Notes under the pieces: model-generated | What the model was told of the DNA's origin: nothing | Databases searched by the model: none | The model's input: only the letters and a program-made list of their open reading frames with translations | Assembly (NCBI RefSeq): GCF_902170565.1 | Contig: NZ_CABHXX010000084.1 | Location: 1-64,000, forward strand | Direction: 5' to 3' | Origin: Yersinia thracica | GTDB lineage: Bacteria; Pseudomonadota; Gammaproteobacteria; Enterobacterales; Enterobacteriaceae | DNA: 64,000 nt | Translations under genes and position numbers: made by a program | Part shown: piece after piece, positions 60,107-64,000 of the stretch | Layout of the letters: each line of letters opens with the position of its first letter | How positions within the stretch are numbered: the first letter of the stretch is position 1

Positions 60107-60526
60107 TTATGATTGTCGGTAACGCTCAATCAAGCTGAATATCGCCATTCCCGCCACCATCGCGGCGACAAAAATAACGCCTTTGTATATGCCCGCCCCC
60201 AATAGCACTAAAGCTGGCCCAGGACATATCCCCGCTAACCCCCAGCCAATACCAAATAACAGGCTACCGCCGATTAAACGGCGCTCAATTCGAGTCGATG
60301 TTGGCAATTGGAGAGGTTGTCCCAGCAAACTGGTTTTACGTTTTTTAGCCCAACCAAAACCTAATGTCGCGATAGCGACTGCGGCGGCCATCACCAGCGC
60401 TAGCGAAGGGTCCCATAAGCCAGCAATGTCCAGAAAACCCAGCACTTTAGCTGGATTCGCCATACCTGCGACTATCAGCCCCAGGCCAAAAACCAACCCG
60501 GCAAGCAATGAGAAAAGTAAATTCAT
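60107..60526 (-). CDS. YeeE/YedE transporter, C-terminal half (DUF6691)
   Basis: 139 residues with four membrane helices and the motif GICPGPALVLLG with a conserved Cys, typical of the second half of YeeE/YedE (TsuA-like) thiosulfate or sulfur-compound transporters. It lies 16 bp after its partner, so the two halves probably form one two-subunit channel. No rhodanese or BigR-type regulator gene adjoins. Confidence 0.82.
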   Translation of the reverse strand: MNLLFSLLAGLVFGLGLIVAGMANPAKVLGFLDIAGLWDPSLALVMAAAVAIATLGFGWAKKRKTSLLGQPLQLPTSTRIERRLIGGSLLFGIGWGLAGICPGPALVLLGAGIYKGVIFVAAMVAGMAIFSLIERYRQS

Positions 60527-60542
60527 ATTCCCTTCCTATCGA

Positions 60543-60974
60543 CTAAGCGAATAGATGACGAACAAGCCATACAGTGGCAAAACCCGCAAACATAAAACTC
60601 AATGTCGCCAGCAATGAACGCGGTGAAAAGCGCGCTAATCCGCAGACACCATGCCCACTGGTGCAACCTGCACCATAGCGAGTGCCAATCCCGACCAATA
60701 ATCCGGCCACGATCAGAACCGGCAAGCCCGCATCAATCTGAATCACCGGCAGAGCCGCAAAGAGTGAATAAATCACCGGAGCAGCAATCAAGCCGAGGAT
60801 AAAAGCAATGCGCCAGGAAATATCCCCCACTTTTGGCGGCAATAATCCGCCTAAAATACCGCTAATACCGGCAATACGGCCATTGCAAAGCCATAGAATT
60901 GTTACGGCAAGACCCAATAGCGCTCCACCCGCCAGTGCACTGTAGGGAGTGAAATTAGCCCAATCTATCGTCAT
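60543..60974 (-). CDS. YeeE/YedE transporter, N-terminal half
   Basis: 143 residues from MTIDWANFTPYSAL, preceded by AGAAGGAGGGCGC; a longer in-frame start at 61031 lacks a ribosome site. Four or five membrane helices and the hallmark GAGCTSGHGVCGLARFSPRS, in which the Cys residues guide sulfur species through TsuA. It is an operon with the downstream half-transporter. Confidence 0.85.
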   Translation of the reverse strand: MTIDWANFTPYSALAGGALLGLAVTILWLCNGRIAGISGILGGLLPPKVGDISWRIAFILGLIAAPVIYSLFAALPVIQIDAGLPVLIVAGLLVGIGTRYGAGCTSGHGVCGLARFSPRSLLATLSFMFAGFATVWLVRHLFA

Positions 60975-61157
60975 GCGCCCTCCTTCTCTTGTGGGGCAAT
61001 AAAGCTGATACAGCAGCTCAAGCTGTGCCAATATTTTACTATCCGCGATTGATTTATTTTGTTTTTATATAATACCCCACAGAAAAACCCTCTGTTGAAG
61101 CATTAGCTCAAACGACTCGCTTGCATCTGACTATCTGCCGTTTTATTCTTCCGCGAT

Positions 61158-61676
61158 ATGAGTTCATTAAGAATCCCCATCGCGCTACAACAAGCGGTTA
61201 TGCGCTGTTTGCGCCATAAATTACAGCTGGCAAATCAGCATCTTGGCACCGACTATCCGGAGCCTAAAATTAATTATCATCAACGCGGTACTAGCGCGGG
61301 CAGCGCCTATCTACAATCCTTCGAAATCCGTCTAAATCCAGTATTATTGTTGGAAAATCAACAACCTTTTATTGATGAAGTGGTGCCCCACGAACTGGCA
61401 CATTTACTGGTTTATCGCCAATTTGGTCGGGTGGCTCCCCATGGTAAAGAATGGCGCTGGATGATGGAGCAGGTGTTGCAAGTCCCGGCTAGCCGCACTC
61501 ATCAGTTTGAAGTGACCTCGGTGCGTAGTCAGACTTTTAATTATCAGTGCAAATGCCAGCAACATGCTTTAACCATTCGCCGCCACAATAAAGTACAGCG
61601 CGGTGAGAGCGAATACCGCTGCCGTGAATGTGGTGAAAAACTGCAATTTATTGCAAAAAAAACTGTTAGTAACTAA
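61158..61676 (+). CDS. sprT: SprT-family zinc metalloprotein
   Basis: 172 residues: a gluzincin HExxH site in [11 protein letters not shown] (about 75-85) and a C-terminal zinc ribbon (CKCQ...CRECG, about 132-160). It is related to the Spartan/SprT DNA-protein crosslink proteases; the bacterial role is not settled. It lies between metK and endA as in E. coli (galP is absent here). Confidence 0.93.
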   Translation: MSSLRIPIALQQAVMRCLRHKLQLANQHLGTDYPEPKINYHQRGTSAGSAYLQSFEIRLNPVLLLENQQPFIDEVVPHELAHLLVYRQFGRVAPHGKEWRWMMEQVLQVPASRTHQFEVTSVRSQTFNYQCKCQQHALTIRRHNKVQRGESEYRCRECGEKLQFIAKKTVSN

Positions 61677-61765
61677 CGTTAATTGTTATAAAACAGCAAG
61701 TTAACTTGCCATTCATAACTATTCTCTATAATCTGCCCGTTTTCATCATCGGGCTGTTTTGAGAT

Positions 61766-62473
61766 ATGTTACGCAAACTTCTATTCCTGCTGGTTTTGTC
61801 TTCCCCACTGCTTGCGATCCCCGGCTACAGCCAAAGTATCAATAACTTTTCTCAGGCCAAAGCGGTCGCGGCAAAAATTAATCAGGATGCGCCCGGCAGT
61901 TTTTATTGTGGTTGTAACATTGACTGGCAAGGCAAAAAAGGGGTTCCGGATCTGAAGAGTTGCGGCTATCAACCTCGGAAAAATGCCCAGCGCGCAGCAC
62001 GGATTGAATGGGAGCATGTCGTCCCAGCTTGGCAATTTGGCCACCAACGCCAGTGCTGGCAGCAAGGTGGGCGCAAAAATTGCGCTAAAGATCCGGTCTA
62101 TCGCCAGATAGAAACTGATTTGCATAACCTGCAACCCGCTATTGGCGAGGTGAATGGTGACCGCAACAACTTCATGTATTCCCAATGGAATGGTGGCAAG
62201 GGTCAATATGGCCAATGTGACATGAAAGTCGACTTCAAAAATAAGCTGGCTGAACCCCCAGCACGCGCGCGCGGTGCCATTGCGCGGACTTACTTTTATA
62301 TGCGCGATCACTATCAACTGCGGCTTTCCAGCCAACAAAGCAAGCTATTCGAGGTGTGGAATCGCCAATACCCGGTGACAAACTGGGAATGTCTGCGTGA
62401 CGAGCGGGTGGCAAAAGCACAAGGAAATCATAACCCTTATGTACAACAGGCTTGCCAGCAGCAAAAAGGCTAA
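61766..62473 (+). CDS. endA: Endonuclease I
   Basis: 235 residues with a signal peptide ([21 protein letters not shown]) and the His-Me-finger nuclease core: [13 protein letters not shown], then [18 protein letters not shown] and eight Cys, as in secreted EndA/Vvn nucleases. It is a periplasmic non-specific double-strand DNase. Confidence 0.95.
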   Translation: MLRKLLFLLVLSSPLLAIPGYSQSINNFSQAKAVAAKINQDAPGSFYCGCNIDWQGKKGVPDLKSCGYQPRKNAQRAARIEWEHVVPAWQFGHQRQCWQQGGRKNCAKDPVYRQIETDLHNLQPAIGEVNGDRNNFMYSQWNGGKGQYGQCDMKVDFKNKLAEPPARARGAIARTYFYMRDHYQLRLSSQQSKLFEVWNRQYPVTNWECLRDERVAKAQGNHNPYVQQACQQQKG

Positions 62474-62518
62474 TCTAGTATACTGGTCAAAGTTTTCGTT
62501 TCAGGGCTCAAACAACTC

Positions 62519-63250
62519 ATGCGCATACCTCGCATTTATCACCCGCAACCTTTGCAGGCAAATACCGAATTGGCGCTCAGTGATGAAGCCGCCAATCATG
62601 TAGGCCGCGTGCTGCGGATGACTGAAGGCCAAAGTCTGCAATTATTTGATGGCAGTAATCAGGTTTTTGCGGCTGAAATTATCCGCGCGGATAAAAAAAA
62701 CCTGATTGTCCGGTTAGCCGAAGGGCAGTTGGAAGACCGCGAATCCCCGTTAAATCTGCATTTGGGGCAGGTCATTTCCCGTGGGGAAAAGATGGAATTT
62801 ACTGTCCAGAAATCTATTGAACTGGGTGTCGATGTGATTACTCCGCTGTTTTCCGAGCGCTGCGGCGTTAAGCTGGATGGCGAACGTCTGGTGAAGAAAA
62901 TTCAGCAGTGGCAGAAAATTGCTATTGCGGCTTGCGAGCAATGCGGGCGCAATAAAATCCCAGAAATCCGTGAGGCAATGCAGCTCACCGACTGGTGCGC
63001 GGAACAAGATGACAGTTTAAAACTCAATCTGCACCCGCGAGCTAGCAACAGCATTAATACCCTCCCCTCGTCACTCAACAAAGTGCGTTTGTTGATTGGC
63101 CCGGAAGGCGGCCTTTCTGCCGATGAAATTGCCATGACCGCGCGCCTTGGATTTACTGATATCCTGCTAGGGCCGCGAGTGCTGCGTACCGAAACTACCG
63201 CCCTTACCGCTATCACTGCTTTACAGGTGCGGTTTGGCGACCTGGGATAA
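62519..63250 (+). CDS. rsmE: 16S rRNA m3U1498 methyltransferase RsmE
   Basis: 243 residues: an N-terminal PUA-like domain (about 1-70) and a SPOUT domain with knot motifs [13 protein letters not shown] (about 195-207) and [20 protein letters not shown]. It lies 45 bp after endA and 25 bp before gshB. Confidence 0.95.
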   Translation: MRIPRIYHPQPLQANTELALSDEAANHVGRVLRMTEGQSLQLFDGSNQVFAAEIIRADKKNLIVRLAEGQLEDRESPLNLHLGQVISRGEKMEFTVQKSIELGVDVITPLFSERCGVKLDGERLVKKIQQWQKIAIAACEQCGRNKIPEIREAMQLTDWCAEQDDSLKLNLHPRASNSINTLPSSLNKVRLLIGPEGGLSADEIAMTARLGFTDILLGPRVLRTETTALTAITALQVRFGDLG

Positions 63251-63275
63251 AATGAGTTCCCATTAGGAGAGAAGA

Positions 63276-64000
63276 ATGATCAAGCTCGGCATCGTAATGG
63301 ACCCAATCTCGTCCATTAATATCAAGAAAGACTCCAGCTTCGCTATGCTGTTGGAAGCACAGCGCCGTGGTTGGGAACTGCATTACATGGAAATGGGCGA
63401 CCTTTACCTGCGTGGTGGTGATGGCCGCGCTCGCACCCGCCTGCTAAGTGTGAAACAGGACAAAGACGACTGGTTCAGTTTTGGTGCTGAGCAAGACTTA
63501 CCGCTGCATGACCTTGATGTCATTCTGATGCGTAAAGACCCGCCGTTTGATACTGAATTCATCTACGCCACCTATATTTTGGAACGGGCGGAAGATAAAG
63601 GCACTCTGGTAGTGAATAAACCGCAGAGTTTGCGCGACTGTAACGAAAAACTGTTTACCGCATGGTTCCCGGATTTAACCCCCGATACACTGGTTAGCCG
63701 CAGCAAAGAGCATATCCGCAAGTTCCATCAGGAACACGGTGATATCATTCTGAAACCGCTGGATGGCATGGGCGGCACTTCAATCTTCCGCGTGAAACAA
63801 GATGACCCTAATTTGTCGGTTATCATTGAAACACTGACCGAACTGGGTAGCAGATTCTGCATGGCGCAAAATTTCCTGCCGGCCATTAAAGAAGGCGATA
63901 AACGTGTGTTAGTCGTGGACGGCGAACCCGTGCCTTATTGCCTGGCGCGTATCCCGGCACAAGGTGAAACTCGCGGTAATCTGGCGGCCGGTGGCCGTGG
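63276..64000 (+). CDS. gshB: Glutathione synthetase (partial, cut at window end)
   Basis: The first 241 codons are present, starting IKLGIVMDPISSINIKKDSS after AGGAGAGAAGA. The ATP-grasp fold is visible: LMRKDPPFDTEFIYATYILE (about 89-108) and DIILKPLDGMGGTSIFRV (about 156-173). It joins glycine to gamma-glutamylcysteine. It continues beyond the window. Confidence 0.96.
   Translation, partial: MIKLGIVMDPISSINIKKDSSFAMLLEAQRRGWELHYMEMGDLYLRGGDGRARTRLLSVKQDKDDWFSFGAEQDLPLHDLDVILMRKDPPFDTEFIYATYILERAEDKGTLVVNKPQSLRDCNEKLFTAWFPDLTPDTLVSRSKEHIRKFHQEHGDIILKPLDGMGGTSIFRVKQDDPNLSVIIETLTELGSRFCMAQNFLPAIKEGDKRVLVVDGEPVPYCLARIPAQGETRGNLAAGGR

Overview
The window is enterobacterial chromosome and most likely Yersinia (Y. 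enterocolitica-like group; species not resolved). The gene order from xerD to gshB is close to the E. coli 64-66 min region, and the proteins look like orthologues of E. coli ones. Several copies of a repeat that is exactly 127 bp long, with the terminal sequence TATACCCGTCATACTTCAAG, match the ERIC elements that are abundant in Yersinia.

Layout. (1) 1-11.6 kb is accessory or niche metabolism: a Tat-exported beta-carbonic anhydrase, an HxlR/SDR divergent pair, cbpAM, a LacI / MFS / GH31 glycoside cassette with a textbook CRP site, a DUF2000/Lrp pair and a PAS-GGEEF diguanylate cyclase. (2) 11.7-15.7 kb is a scarred island downstream of tRNA-Gly(CCC). It holds an IS3-family element (IS407-like) that has cut off an ATP-grasp peptide-maturase-like gene, a RelE-type toxin with a Phd-like/XRE antitoxin, a hairpin/small-ORF segment, and a P4-type integrase killed by an in-frame TGA and truncated. 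Three GTGTATA boxes spaced exactly 16 bp apart, plus two inverted boxes, lie just upstream of the integrase. (3) 15.8-22.8 kb is lysS-prfB (with the programmed +1 frameshift), recJ-dsbC-xerD and fldB. (4) 22.9-30.8 kb is an operon-like run sdhE-ygfX-creB-creC followed by creD, whose upstream region carries a perfect CreB tag. It is followed by ygfZ, a hemolysin III family gene, an HD hydrolase and a YgfF-like SDR. (5) 30.9-44.4 kb holds gcvTHP, ygfB-pepP-ubiH-ubiI, zapA, 6S RNA-ygfA, serA and rpiA. (6) 44.5-54.2 kb holds argP, yggE, argO, mscS, fbaA-pgk-epd and tkt. (7) 54.5-64 kb holds loiP, an orphan Rieske ferredoxin, speA, metK behind four tandem MetJ boxes, a two-gene YeeE/YedE transporter, sprT, endA, rsmE and gshB (cut by the window edge).

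How the genes work together. The conserved blocks serve one-carbon and serine/glycine metabolism (gcvTHP, serA, ygfA, metK), ubiquinone hydroxylation (ubiH, ubiI), lower glycolysis and pentose phosphate (fbaA, pgk, epd, tkt, rpiA), and redox or Fe-S support (fldB, ygfZ, sdhE, dsbC, gshB). ArgP lies close to argO, which in E. coli is its target. The most unusual material is the tRNA-Gly island, the uncharacterised LacI-MFS-GH31 cassette, the linkage of creBC to sdhE-ygfX, a local tandem duplication at the C-terminus of RpiA, and the repeat elements that abut gene starts. No CRISPR array was seen.
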